Below, piece after piece: positions 9,599 through 17,211 of a DNA stretch of 64,000 nucleotides. Both the position numbers and the translations under genes were made by a program. The DNA is taken from assembly GCF_014635585.1 (NCBI RefSeq), contig NZ_BMDC01000002.1:248001-312000 (forward strand), given 5' to 3'. Source of the DNA: Rothia aerolata. GTDB lineage: Bacteria > Actinomycetota > Actinomycetes > Actinomycetales > Micrococcaceae. Below the pieces are notes generated by a model. The model searched no databases, was not told the DNA's origin, and was given only the letters and a program-made list of their open reading frames with translations. The stretch's first letter is position 1, and each line of letters opens with the position of its first letter.

Positions 9599-9664
9599 CA
9601 AAACACATGGTCGGTTCTTCGGAGCCGGCCATTTTTGTATGCCCAGTAACCCGCTACGCGGATT
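9575..9664 (+). repeat. tRNA-Asn 3' end plus terminator, copy 1
   Basis: From the T arm of the tRNA through the terminator hairpin to CGCTACGCGGATTCA. It is repeated almost identically at 9710-9799, offset exactly 135 bp. Confidence 0.95.
9607..9637 (+). terminator. tRNA-Asn terminator
   Basis: Eleven-pair stem ATGGTCGGTTC/GGAGCCGGCCAT with G-U pairs and a short loop, followed by five or more T. Confidence 0.8.
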
Positions 9665-9709
9665 CACCGGGCTCTGATGTGCTCGCGCGCTCGCACCCGC
9701 CCGGCTCAT

Positions 9710-9799
9710 CTGGTTCGAGTCCAGTCGGGGGAGCAAAACAGATGGTCGGTTCTTCGGAGCCGACCATTTTTGTATGCCCAGTAACCCGCTACGCGGACT
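9710..9799 (+). repeat. tRNA-Asn 3' end plus terminator, copy 2
   Basis: Near-exact copy of 9575-9664 lacking the 5' half of the tRNA. It looks like an attachment-site duplication or tandem duplication scar. Terminator hairpin at 9742-9767 is followed by T5. Confidence 0.93.
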
Positions 9800-9941
9800 C
9801 AGGGTATAAGCAGAGATGTGTGCCCCACCCCGGGCGTGTCACCCGAGAAAGCGGCAGAAAAGCGCCTCATCTAACATGCTGGGTATCTGCCAGGAATAGG
9901 CAAGCGCGCCGAGTCGCCGCTTCCGTTGCATATCGCCGAGT

Positions 9942-9988
9942 GGCCATTTTTAGACCGTTTTCCTCCAATTTTCGGTATAAAAATGGCC
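9942..9988. repeat. Hairpin with GGCCATTTTTA arms
   Basis: GGCCATTTTTA at 9942-9952 pairs with TAAAAATGGCC at 9978-9988; after one mismatch ACCG pairs with CGGT, leaving a 15-nt pyrimidine-rich loop. The GGCCATTTTT arm echoes the tRNA terminator. Confidence 0.8.
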
Positions 9989-10041
9989 TCTCGGGAAAGC
10001 ATGGTAGTGGTAAGGTGCAAGTTTCTTCTTGTCGGACTATC

Positions 10042-10107
10042 TAGGGTACAAGCGTGGTCCCTGAGTACAAGTATTGTCTTGTACTCAGGGACCACGCTTG
10101 TACCCTA
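10042..10107. repeat. Perfect 30-bp inverted repeat, 6-nt loop
   Basis: 10042-10071 is the exact reverse complement of 10078-10107, with loop TATTGT. The arm contains GTACAAGCGTGGTCCCTGAG. A fragment of the right arm, GCTTGTACC, recurs at about 10114-10123. No T tract follows, so it is not an ordinary terminator. Confidence 0.95.
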
Positions 10108-10251
10108 AGGACTGTGCTTGTACCTGTGGCTCTTCAGCGGGAATCTACGTGTACCGAGAGCTTGTTTCAGCGTAAAATCCAGGAATGCCCTATATCGCAG
10201 GTGCTTGAGTTTTGGGTGGGAGAGGGCCAAGGTCAGCTTCTGAGCCTAACC

Positions 10252-10277
10252 TTCAGAGCCGGCCATTTTTGTATGCC
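10252..10277 (+). repeat. Third fragment of tRNA-Asn terminator tail
   Basis: Reads TTCAGAGCCGGCCATTTTTGTATGCC (shown as TTCAGAGCCGGCC and ATTTTTGTATGCC), matching 9619-9643 with one substitution. Confidence 0.8.
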
Positions 10278-10429
10278 TGGGAACTAGCGCGGGACTTTTT
10301 CTCTGCTGGCACCGTCTGAGAAGAGAGTCATAAATATTTTTCCTTTATGGTTGATGTGTAAAACTCCCTGTGAGCGGGGAGCTGATAAGCTAGTACCAAA
10401 AGCACACTTACTTTTAGAGAGGTATGGGT

Positions 10430-11611
10430 ATGGCCACAAACGGTAAGCCCGAGGGTGTTGCGGCAGATGCTGTTAACCCTGAGCATGTTGATGTTGACGA
10501 CGTGCGCGAGACCAACACCGCTGTTGACGAAAAGACTCAGCGACTGAACACTAACACCGCTGGCGCCGGTGCTACCGGTGCGCCTACCCAGGCTCCCGTG
10601 GCAAGCGAGCGCGTTGAGAAGGCACAGGGCACTCAGAACCCTGTTGATCCTTTTGCGGCGGAGAAGGCTCAGGATTTGCGCGGTCAGAACGTGCCGGTAG
10701 CTGGCATGGCCGGCAACCAGGCTCGTCACGAGTCGGTGCAGACTGAAAGCGTTCGGGCTGAGCGCAGGTCACCTCTGGTTGGCGGTCTGAAGTCCAAGTT
10801 CAACGGGCTGAAGGCAAGCGTTGCAAGCACTGCCGACGCCGCTAAGGTGATGGGTCGTCTGACCCCCAAGCAGCTTAAAGACGAAGTTCAGATTGCCAAG
10901 CTTGAGATGATTACCAAGGGCAAGGCCCTGGGTAAGGGCGCAGCCGTCGCCGGTGTGGGTCTTTTCTTCGGCTTGATTGCTCTGATTGCTCTGGTGTCAG
11001 CTGCAATTCACGGTCTGGGGCAGGTTATGCCTACCTGGCTGGCAGCCCTTCTGCTGGCTCTGGTGTGCCTGATTCTGATGGCAATTCTTGCTTTCGCCGG
11101 TTACAAGATGATTATGAAGCAGATGCCGCTCAAGCCCGAGTCAGCTCTCTTCAACGTTCTCTACGACCTGGGTGTGCTCAAGCACGGTTCTGACATGACT
11201 TCTTCCCGCGTTAAGCGTGAGCAGGCTGAAAAGGCTCGCGAGAAGGAAGAGAAGAAGGCCGCTAAGGCTGAGGCTGAGAAGCAGAAGGAAGGCCACGAGT
11301 CAACTGCTTCAACCGCTAACCAGGAGCAGCTGGAACTGCGCACCAAGCAGCGCCGCGAGCACCTGAAGTCTCTACGCGATGATGTTGATACCTACGGTAA
11401 CAACGTTAAGGCAGATGCCAAGGGTCTGGTAGACGGTGCCAAGACCAGCGCAGCGAACATTCCTCACACTGCTGCTGACGGTTCCCGTCGTCTGGTGCAG
11501 AACGCATCTGATACCGAGACTCTGAAGGCACGTTGGGGTTCATTCGCAACTTTGGCAGCTTCAATTAGCGCTTTCTTCGTATTCTTGGGCAAGCTGATTC
11601 GTCGCAAGTAA
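10430..11611 (+). CDS. Actinobacterial holin-X-like (phage holin superfamily III) membrane protein
   Basis: 393 aa from ATG 10430; an ATG at 10424 is also in frame but sits only 2 bases from GAGAGG, so the downstream one fits better. The first 125 residues are hydrophilic and low-complexity. A central block LTPKQLKDEVQIAKLEM is followed by two strong membrane helices (residues about 168-225), the pattern of actinobacterial DUF1469/holin-X proteins. A Lys/Glu/Ala-rich coiled-coil tail follows and ends with a third short hydrophobic stretch and RRK. These proteins are chromosomal envelope proteins rather than proven phage holins. Function unknown. A terminator follows. Confidence 0.7.
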   Translation: MATNGKPEGVAADAVNPEHVDVDDVRETNTAVDEKTQRLNTNTAGAGATGAPTQAPVASERVEKAQGTQNPVDPFAAEKAQDLRGQNVPVAGMAGNQARHESVQTESVRAERRSPLVGGLKSKFNGLKASVASTADAAKVMGRLTPKQLKDEVQIAKLEMITKGKALGKGAAVAGVGLFFGLIALIALVSAAIHGLGQVMPTWLAALLLALVCLILMAILAFAGYKMIMKQMPLKPESALFNVLYDLGVLKHGSDMTSSRVKREQAEKAREKEEKKAAKAEAEKQKEGHESTASTANQEQLELRTKQRREHLKSLRDDVDTYGNNVKADAKGLVDGAKTSAANIPHTAADGSRRLVQNASDTETLKARWGSFATLAASISAFFVFLGKLIRRK

Positions 11612-11622
11612 TACGGGATTCT

Positions 11623-11660
11623 TAATCGGGCTCTTCCTCACAGGAAGGGCCCGATTTTTC
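11623..11660 (+). terminator. Terminator after holin-like gene
   Basis: AATCGGGCTCTTCCT pairs with AGGAAGGGCCCGATT, followed by a T run. Confidence 0.85.
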
Positions 11661-11748
11661 ATACCTAAGGACGATGTTGCGGGTGACTTCCTCCGCTTGC
11701 GGTAGGTCTGTTTGAACGCGCCTGGCTCTACCGGTAGGCTCATGTTCT

Positions 11749-12957
11749 ATGACTGATAAGCCCCTGAAAATTATGATTGGCGCAGATACTTACCCGCCTG
11801 ATATTAACGGTGCTGCCCAGTTTGGGCAGCGTTTAGCTCATGCGATGCGAGATCGGGGGCACGAGGTTCACGTGGTGGCGGCTAATCCCCGCGAGGCCAA
11901 GAACGAGACTTTGGAGGTGGACGGCGTCACCGAGCACCGCCTGGTCTCCCACCATCCGCCCACCCACCCCTATATCCGTATCTGCACGCCCTGGGGTATT
12001 TGGAAGAGGGTTGGACAGATTCTTGACCGGGTTAAGCCCGATGTAGTGCATGTGCAGTGCCACTATATTGTGGGGCGGGTTTTGGTCTTGCAGGCACAAA
12101 AGCGGGGTATACGCATTGTGGCGACCAACCACTTTATGCCTGAAAACCTTGACCCCTTCCTGCCCTTTCCCCGCTGGTTCAATGACGCTTTTGCCAAGTT
12201 CAGCTGGGGCGATATGCGCAGGATTCTTGAGCGGGCACAAGTTGTCACCACCCCCACCCCCATTGCGGCTCAGGCAATGAAAGATTCGGGGCATTTCCGC
12301 AGGCCTGTGATACCGGTATCTAACGGTATTGAGGCTTCAGACTATGAGCTGCACGAGGCAGAGGTTATCGAAAAGGATACCTCTCTGATGCGGATTTTCT
12401 TTGCCGGTCGCCTGGCGGTTGAGAAGAACATCGATGTTCTCATTGAAGCTCAGTCTAAGCTACCCGCTCGCCTGGACAACGTGATTCTAGAGGTTGCCGG
12501 TACCGGAGAAATCCTTGAGAGCCTTCAGCAGAAAGCTCGAGACTGCGGGGTGGAAGACCGGGTAAAGTTCCTGGGCTATGTCTCTGATGAAGAGTTGCGA
12601 GCCGGCTATCTACGTTCCAATGTTTTCTGTCAGCCCGGTACTGCCGAGCTTCAGTCTCTGGTAACGCTTGAGGCTATGAGTGCTTCTAAGCCGGTGGTTT
12701 TAGCGAACGCTCTGGCCCTGCCCCACCTGGTGAGGGAAGGGGAGAACGGCTACCTGTTCGAGCCTGGAAACTCCGATGACCTGGCTGAAAAGCTGACCCG
12801 AATTTTGGATCTTCCCAAGCCTGAACGAAAGGCAATGGGGGCTAAGAGTCATGAGATGGTTTTGGCGCACTCAGCGCAGAAGACCTGGGATACTTTTGAG
12901 TCTCTCTACCGGGATAACAGCCTCTACTACGAGTTTGTGGTGGGGCAGTCCACCTAG
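11749..12957 (+). CDS. Glycosyltransferase family 4 protein
   Basis: 402 aa. GT-B fold: the N-terminal domain begins MIGADTYPPDINGAAQFGQRLA, the usual acceptor-side Gly-rich loop, and the donor domain has FFAGRLAVEKNIDVLIEA and the E-x7-E region PGTAELQSLVTLEAMSASKPVV. It resembles the lipid-directed mannosyl/glucosyl transferases of actinobacteria (PimB/MgtA-like enzymes), so it may glycosylate a membrane lipid on the cytoplasmic face. The precise donor and acceptor cannot be deduced. It stands alone between a terminator and a tRNA. Confidence 0.8.
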   Translation: MTDKPLKIMIGADTYPPDINGAAQFGQRLAHAMRDRGHEVHVVAANPREAKNETLEVDGVTEHRLVSHHPPTHPYIRICTPWGIWKRVGQILDRVKPDVVHVQCHYIVGRVLVLQAQKRGIRIVATNHFMPENLDPFLPFPRWFNDAFAKFSWGDMRRILERAQVVTTPTPIAAQAMKDSGHFRRPVIPVSNGIEASDYELHEAEVIEKDTSLMRIFFAGRLAVEKNIDVLIEAQSKLPARLDNVILEVAGTGEILESLQQKARDCGVEDRVKFLGYVSDEELRAGYLRSNVFCQPGTAELQSLVTLEAMSASKPVVLANALALPHLVREGENGYLFEPGNSDDLAEKLTRILDLPKPERKAMGAKSHEMVLAHSAQKTWDTFESLYRDNSLYYEFVVGQST

Positions 12958-13057
12958 TTCCATCGGACACACGGAAAGTGCTCTCTGAGGGAATTTAGAG
13001 AAATAGCTCGGCTTCCGGTACCCTAGAAGAGTTGTTTGCACGCAGGGCGAGGAACAC

Positions 13058-13131
<74 letters not shown>

Positions 13132-13139
13132 CACAAAAC

Positions 13140-13177
13140 ACCCCGTTTGACTAGGTGAACTGTCAGGCGGGGTTCTT
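13140..13177 (+). terminator. Terminator of CAU tRNA
   Basis: ACCCCG (13140) pairs with CGGGGT (13168-13173) across a partly paired loop; TTCTTTG follows. Confidence 0.6.
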
Positions 13178-13336
13178 TGCTATTAGGCTACAAGGCCGAA
13201 AATCTTGTACCTGCTCATCGGCTGCCTTCGCCGTCTCTCATGGACTCATTTCTCTGTTTGCACTTGTCAAAAGTGCTTTCATCTCTAGTATGTGACTAAT
13301 CACACAGTAAATGTCCCCGTGATGATGGGAAGTACA

Positions 13337-15139
13337 ATGAAGACACATGGCACCCTCCGGTGCAGAATTCTTACGCTGTCAATGGCGGCGGTTTTAGTCG
13401 TGGGAGGGTGCTCGTCCTCCGGCTCGGGGAACGCCCAGGAATCATCTCCCGCACCCCAAGCAACTACAGCCCAAGGAGCTCCCATTAGCCTGACTTCTGA
13501 TGAACATGCCCAGCGTTCGCACCTGAGCACCGCCCACGGCTGGTCAAACGATGTTCAGACCATCGTGAAAAACCAAGATGCCGAGGGTAATACCTACTAT
13601 GACGTGTATTTTCTGCACTCGGCTGACGGTGCTACCAACCCCTTTGGCGAGGCTGGGCAAGACTGGGTTCACACCACCACCAGCGATTTTGTGCATTATT
13701 CAGAGCAGAATTCTGCCATTGCCGCCCAGGGCGGCCATAAGACCGAGGGCTGGAAATCTGCCTGGACTGGTTCTGTGATTACCAGTGACGGTTCGATTGC
13801 CGGCACTGAACCCGGTCAGAAGGTCGCCTTCTTCACGGGGCTCAAGAAAACTGACGAGAGCCAAAATACCTATGCCGCAGCCTCCACGGACAACGGTAAA
13901 ACCTTTACCCAGGTGCTTAACGAGGGCAGGCCCGTTATTGAAGCGGATCAGTCGGAAAACGGCGAAGACTTCAGAGACCCCAATGTTTTCTACTTCGAGG
14001 GCAAGTTGCTCATGTACGTGGCTGAGGGGTCTGTTCTAGGCGTCTATCAGTCATCCGATGGAGTGAACTGGTCTAAGGCAGATGAGACCGCCGAGTCAAA
14101 GGTGATGCCCCAATCCTTTTACTCGGGTAGAGACTGGAACGAGTCTAACCAACCAGTGGAGTGCCCCGTGGTAGAGACCCTGCGAACGGCGGACGGACGC
14201 GAGAAGCAGGTACTTTTCTTTGGCGCTAAGGACGACGCTGAGGGAGAGACCACGGGCACCTACTACACCGTGGGTCACCTGGACGAGAACGGCCTCTTTG
14301 TTCAAGAGACCGAAGTACAGAGGCTTGACCAGGGCTCGGACTACTACGGTTCTAACACCACGGGAACCGACGACATCTCGGAGTCCAACGATTCAATTAT
14401 TGGTCTGGGCTGGGTAGGAAACTGGAACTACTTCACCCAGGGAGTGCATAGCGACCAGGAGGCTCAGTCTGACTATGCTCAGCGGCTGGGCTCCTACTCT
14501 TCTGCCCGAACCCTCACCCTGAACAATGATTTATCCGTGAGCTCTGAACTGGTGAATAACTTTGGTTTGGAGAACCAGCGGTCTTACTCCGCTACCGCTG
14601 ACGCTCCGGCGACCCTCAGCGCTGAAAAACAGAGCGCAGGTAGCGATACCAACGGCGATATCTACCTCCTCTATGACTTGCCGCACCAGGTAGACCACCA
14701 GTACGCTAAGATTAATTTCTCCAAAGAGGGTGGTGACTACGACAAGCGTATTTATATCGACATTTGGCAGGGGTCTGACTACGTGCGCCTCAACCTGGAT
14801 CCCACCAATGGCTGGTACAACGTCAAAAGCTACAGCGCAGAGCTGAAGAACGGTAAAGAGGGGGATAAAGCGTCGTCCTACTATTACGACGGCAAACTCG
14901 GTGAGGGTCGGGGCTACTCTGCCCAGACCGGAATGGAGAAGACCGATGAGTTCACCATTGAAGTGGTCACCGACCGTAGCTCTGTGGAGTTTTTCTTGCC
15001 CAACGGTCAGGTTTACACGGTCTCCCGCTTCAACACCTCGGGTCAACAGGACCTCAAGGTGCTGACCGAAGACGGCTCGAATATCTCCGCTGAGATTGAA
15101 ATTTCCGATACCGCTGTCACCGGTACAAATCTAGGCTGA
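13337..15139 (+). CDS. Glycoside hydrolase family 32 lipoprotein (levanase/inulinase/sucrase type)
   Basis: 600 aa from ATG 13337. An in-frame GTG at 13292 exists, but the downstream ATG gives a proper lipoprotein signal: basic start, hydrophobic core, lipobox VGGC with Cys25. A Ser/Gly-rich linker follows. GH32 motifs are visible: GWSND with nucleophile Asp72 (variant of WMNDPN), FRDPN with Asp214 and ECP with acid/base Glu275. The C-terminal beta-sandwich ends with VVTDRSSVEFFLPNG. It should hydrolyse beta-fructans or sucrose outside the membrane. It overlaps the convergent M23 gene by 9 bp. No transporter or regulator for sugars adjoins it. Confidence 0.87.
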   Translation: MKTHGTLRCRILTLSMAAVLVVGGCSSSGSGNAQESSPAPQATTAQGAPISLTSDEHAQRSHLSTAHGWSNDVQTIVKNQDAEGNTYYDVYFLHSADGATNPFGEAGQDWVHTTTSDFVHYSEQNSAIAAQGGHKTEGWKSAWTGSVITSDGSIAGTEPGQKVAFFTGLKKTDESQNTYAAASTDNGKTFTQVLNEGRPVIEADQSENGEDFRDPNVFYFEGKLLMYVAEGSVLGVYQSSDGVNWSKADETAESKVMPQSFYSGRDWNESNQPVECPVVETLRTADGREKQVLFFGAKDDAEGETTGTYYTVGHLDENGLFVQETEVQRLDQGSDYYGSNTTGTDDISESNDSIIGLGWVGNWNYFTQGVHSDQEAQSDYAQRLGSYSSARTLTLNNDLSVSSELVNNFGLENQRSYSATADAPATLSAEKQSAGSDTNGDIYLLYDLPHQVDHQYAKINFSKEGGDYDKRIYIDIWQGSDYVRLNLDPTNGWYNVKSYSAELKNGKEGDKASSYYYDGKLGEGRGYSAQTGMEKTDEFTIEVVTDRSSVEFFLPNGQVYTVSRFNTSGQQDLKVLTEDGSNISAEIEISDTAVTGTNLG

Positions 15140-15715
15140 GAAGTCAGCACCAATCGGTAGGAGTACACTGGGATTCTCTAGACCGAGAAAGATCAGGGGA
15201 TTGAGGTAGTCATCGGACTCGTCGCGTACGCCCCAGTGAATGCAGCTCTGCGGGCAGTGTTCTATAGCAGGGTCGAGATGGGCAATAACCTGACCCGCCT
15301 CGACCCTGCTTCCGACTGGCAGGGGATTGACCACCGGTTCAAAGCTGGATTTGCGCCCGTCTGTGTGCTCAAGGGTAATTACCGTTCGATCTACCACCTT
15401 GCCCGAGAAGCTCACCACACCGTCTGCGGGAGCTCTAATCTCATCTGTGGTCATGGAAAGATCGACGCCGCGGTGGCCGGCCTGCCACTTATGGGCGGGT
15501 TTGTCGAACTTGCGCAAAACCTCTACCTGTCCACCGGCGGGATTATCCCAGCGGGGTAGGGGAGCTGCTTGAGCTAGATCAGGTAGGGCCGTGGCGAGCC
15601 CGACCACAAGCAGAGTCAGCCACAGGGCAGGCAAAAAGTAGAGTGGACGCCGCGGCTTCAGCTTCTGCGGGAGCAGAGGCCAAAAGTTTCTCAAAGTACA
15701 CGCTGTAATCTTCAC
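15131..15715 (-). CDS. Secreted M23 family (LytM-like) peptidase
   Basis: 194 aa. Membrane helix at residues 27-43 followed by LAQA-APL, a plausible signal-peptidase site. LytM core: HRGVDL gives zinc ligands His81 and Asp85; the usual H-x-H is CIHWGV, so Cys158 replaces the catalytic His while His160 is kept. Short M23 proteins divergent from rpsB are common in actinobacteria. It may cut peptidoglycan peptides or act as a non-catalytic regulator. The long upstream region (15716-16287) holds DnaA boxes and a folded element. Confidence 0.85.
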   Translation of the reverse strand: MKITACTLRNFWPLLPQKLKPRRPLYFLPALWLTLLVVGLATALPDLAQAAPLPRWDNPAGGQVEVLRKFDKPAHKWQAGHRGVDLSMTTDEIRAPADGVVSFSGKVVDRTVITLEHTDGRKSSFEPVVNPLPVGSRVEAGQVIAHLDPAIEHCPQSCIHWGVRDESDDYLNPLIFLGLENPSVLLPIGADFSA

Positions 15716-15807
15716 CTCTTAACCTGCCTTTCATCTGGGTGAGATGAAGTAGTTCTATGGCAAAGCGAAGCAGAAAACAGCCGCGGGTGGGGCCTCTCGG
15801 TCAAATC

Positions 15808-15898
15808 TGTGGATAAAACCCCGAAAAAAATGGGTTATCCACAAAAAATTTGTATCTACTCTCTCACAGTCGGCGTCAAAGTGAGTCGCTGTGGAAAA
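15808..15898. promoter_or_regulatory. DnaA-box cluster
   Basis: TGTGGATAA at 15808-15816 and TTATCCACA at 15835-15843 are two perfect, inverted DnaA boxes; TGTGGAAAA at 15890-15898 differs by one base. The sequence between and after them is A/T-rich. It lies between the M23 gene and rpsB, in a 572-bp gap without genes. Confidence 0.7.
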
Positions 15899-16003
15899 CT
15901 CGAGGGGCAAAGACCCCGCCACCAGCCCTGCCCAAACCAGTAGCTATGCGGTATAGTTGATGATTGCAGTTTGCCCTGCGCGGGATACTCCTGTGCCCGG
16001 GCA

Positions 16004-16031
16004 AGATTTTTCGACTACATACGAAAAATCT
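16004..16031. repeat. Inverted repeat AGATTTTTCG/CGAAAAATCT
   Basis: Ten-bp perfect arms around ACTACATA. It could terminate transcription in either direction between the M23 gene and rpsB. Confidence 0.65.
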
Positions 16032-16065
16032 CGGCACCGCTCTAAGCGGGCTGATCTGACAACGC

Positions 16066-16173
16066 GTAATGCAAAGCCTCCACGAAAAGATGGGGGGCGA
16101 AGGGACTTTCGGTCCGGCAACAGCCGGTGAAGGCCCGAGACCAACCGCCAGCGCGGGGCCATCTGAGCATTAC
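16066..16173 (+). ncRNA. Candidate structured RNA in the rpsB upstream region
   Basis: Nested long-range complementarity: GTAATGC (16066) with GCATTAC (16167), then AGATGG (16088) with CCATCT (16159). Inside lie hairpins GGAC/GTCC (16103), CCGGC-AACA-GCCGG (16114-16127) and GGCCC/GGGCC (16132/16156), some mutually exclusive. A further GTACC-GCCC-GGTAC hairpin follows at 16183. It matches no riboswitch I can name. The strand is assumed from rpsB; it could serve the M23 gene instead. Confidence 0.4.
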
Positions 16174-16287
16174 CAGGGGAGTAGTACCGCCCGGTACAAA
16201 AACTCCACATGTAAACCGATAACTACTATGCGCGTGTACGGCTAGCCTGGAATCAGGGGTCGGCACGGCAACCAAAAAGGAGACGAC

Positions 16288-17088
16288 ATGCCCGTCGTAA
16301 CTATGCGTCAGCTTCTTGATTCCGGTGTTCACTTCGGTCACCAGACCCGCCGCTGGAACCCCAAGATGAAGCGCTTCATTTTCACCGAGCGCAACGGCAT
16401 CTACATCATCGACCTGCAGCAGTCCCTGGCCTTCATCGACCAGGCATACGAGGCTGTAAAGTCAACCGTTGCTCACGGCGGCACCATCCTGTTCGTAGGC
16501 ACCAAGAAGCAGGCTCAGGAAGCAATTGCTGAGCAGGCAACCCGCGTGAACATGCCCTACGTTAACCACCGCTGGCTCGGTGGTATGCTCACCAACTTCG
16601 AGACCGTTTCCAAGCGTATTGAGCGCATGAAGGAACTCGAGCAGATCGACTTTGACGACGTTGCAGGTTCACAGTTTACCAAGAAGGAACTGCTGCTTCT
16701 GCGTCGCGAGCACGAGAAGCTGGAGAAGACCCTGGGCGGTATCCGCAACCTGACCAAGGCTCCCTCCCTGATCTGGATTGTTGACACCAAGAAGGAGCAC
16801 CTGGCTGTTGACGAGGCACAGAAGCTCAACATCCCCGTTGTAGCAATCCTCGACACCAACTGCGATCCCGATGAGGTTTCCTTCCCCATCCCCGGCAACG
16901 ACGACGCTATCCGCTCCGTCAACCTGCTGACCCGCGTTATCGCAGACGCAGCTGCTGAGGGCCTGCTCGAGCGCAACAACAAGAAGTCAGGCAAGGGCAA
17001 CTCCACCGAAGAGCCCATGGCTGAGTGGGAGCGCGAGCTCCTCGAGCAGCACGAAGCTGCACAGGCTGAAGAAGCAAAGGCTGAGTAA
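16288..17088 (+). CDS. rpsB: 30S ribosomal protein S2
   Basis: 266 aa; AAAAAGGAGACGAC precedes ATG 16288. Opens [25 protein letters not shown] (in pieces: [25 protein letters not shown]) and contains [12 protein letters not shown] and DTNCDPDEV, hallmarks of S2. It joins the small subunit head/platform with S1. A Glu/Ala-rich tail of about 30 residues is typical of actinobacteria. It heads rpsB-tsf-pyrH-frr-cdsA, with a hairpin before tsf. Codon use is strongly biased to C-ending codons, as expected for high expression. Confidence 0.98.
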   Translation: MPVVTMRQLLDSGVHFGHQTRRWNPKMKRFIFTERNGIYIIDLQQSLAFIDQAYEAVKSTVAHGGTILFVGTKKQAQEAIAEQATRVNMPYVNHRWLGGMLTNFETVSKRIERMKELEQIDFDDVAGSQFTKKELLLLRREHEKLEKTLGGIRNLTKAPSLIWIVDTKKEHLAVDEAQKLNIPVVAILDTNCDPDEVSFPIPGNDDAIRSVNLLTRVIADAAAEGLLERNNKKSGKGNSTEEPMAEWERELLEQHEAAQAEEAKAE

Positions 17089-17103
17089 GACCTTTGAATA
17101 AGC

Positions 17104-17144
17104 CGGACGGCGCTCGCCCGCTTGCGTGGGCGCCGTCCGCTTTT
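17104..17144 (+). terminator. rpsB-tsf intergenic hairpin (attenuator)
   Basis: CGGACGGCGC...GCCCGC pairs with GTGGGCGCCGTCCG, followed by CTTTTC. Strong enough to reduce read-through from rpsB into tsf. Confidence 0.7.
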
Positions 17145-17211
17145 CGTAGCCGCGGCTCAGGCAGCCGCGAGCACCCCAATCTTTGACCAAAAATCAATCA
17201 AGGAGTTCACT

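Larger units (their letters stand above)
9599..10429. other. Gene-free region of about 830 bp after tRNA-Asn
   Basis: I find no convincing coding sequence here. The short open frames have no ribosome sites, no family resemblance and run through the repeats. The region holds the tRNA-tail copy at 9710, a small palindrome at 9667-9704 whose interior resembles the long-loop palindromes elsewhere, two large hairpins (9942-9988, 10042-10107), a third fragment of the tRNA terminator tail at 10252-10277, and the promoter region of the holin-like gene. Confidence 0.7.

Noticed and set aside
9496-10044. Open frame of 182 codons across tRNA-Asn and its copies
   Set aside because: It reads through the tRNA gene and both repeat copies, translating the repeat twice, with no ribosome site or family resemblance.
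10430-11611. Prophage remnant (holin)
   Set aside because: No lysin, integrase or structural phage gene adjoins; holin-X-like proteins are common chromosomal proteins in actinobacteria.
16060-16200. Match to a known riboswitch (c-di-AMP ydaO, cobalamin, SAM classes)
   Set aside because: I compared remembered consensus segments on both strands and found only scattered similarity, so it is listed just as an unassigned structured candidate.
17122-17211. N-terminal extension of tsf
   Set aside because: It covers the rpsB hairpin; EF-Ts homologues begin at MANYTAADIKALREKTG and a ribosome site precedes ATG 17212.
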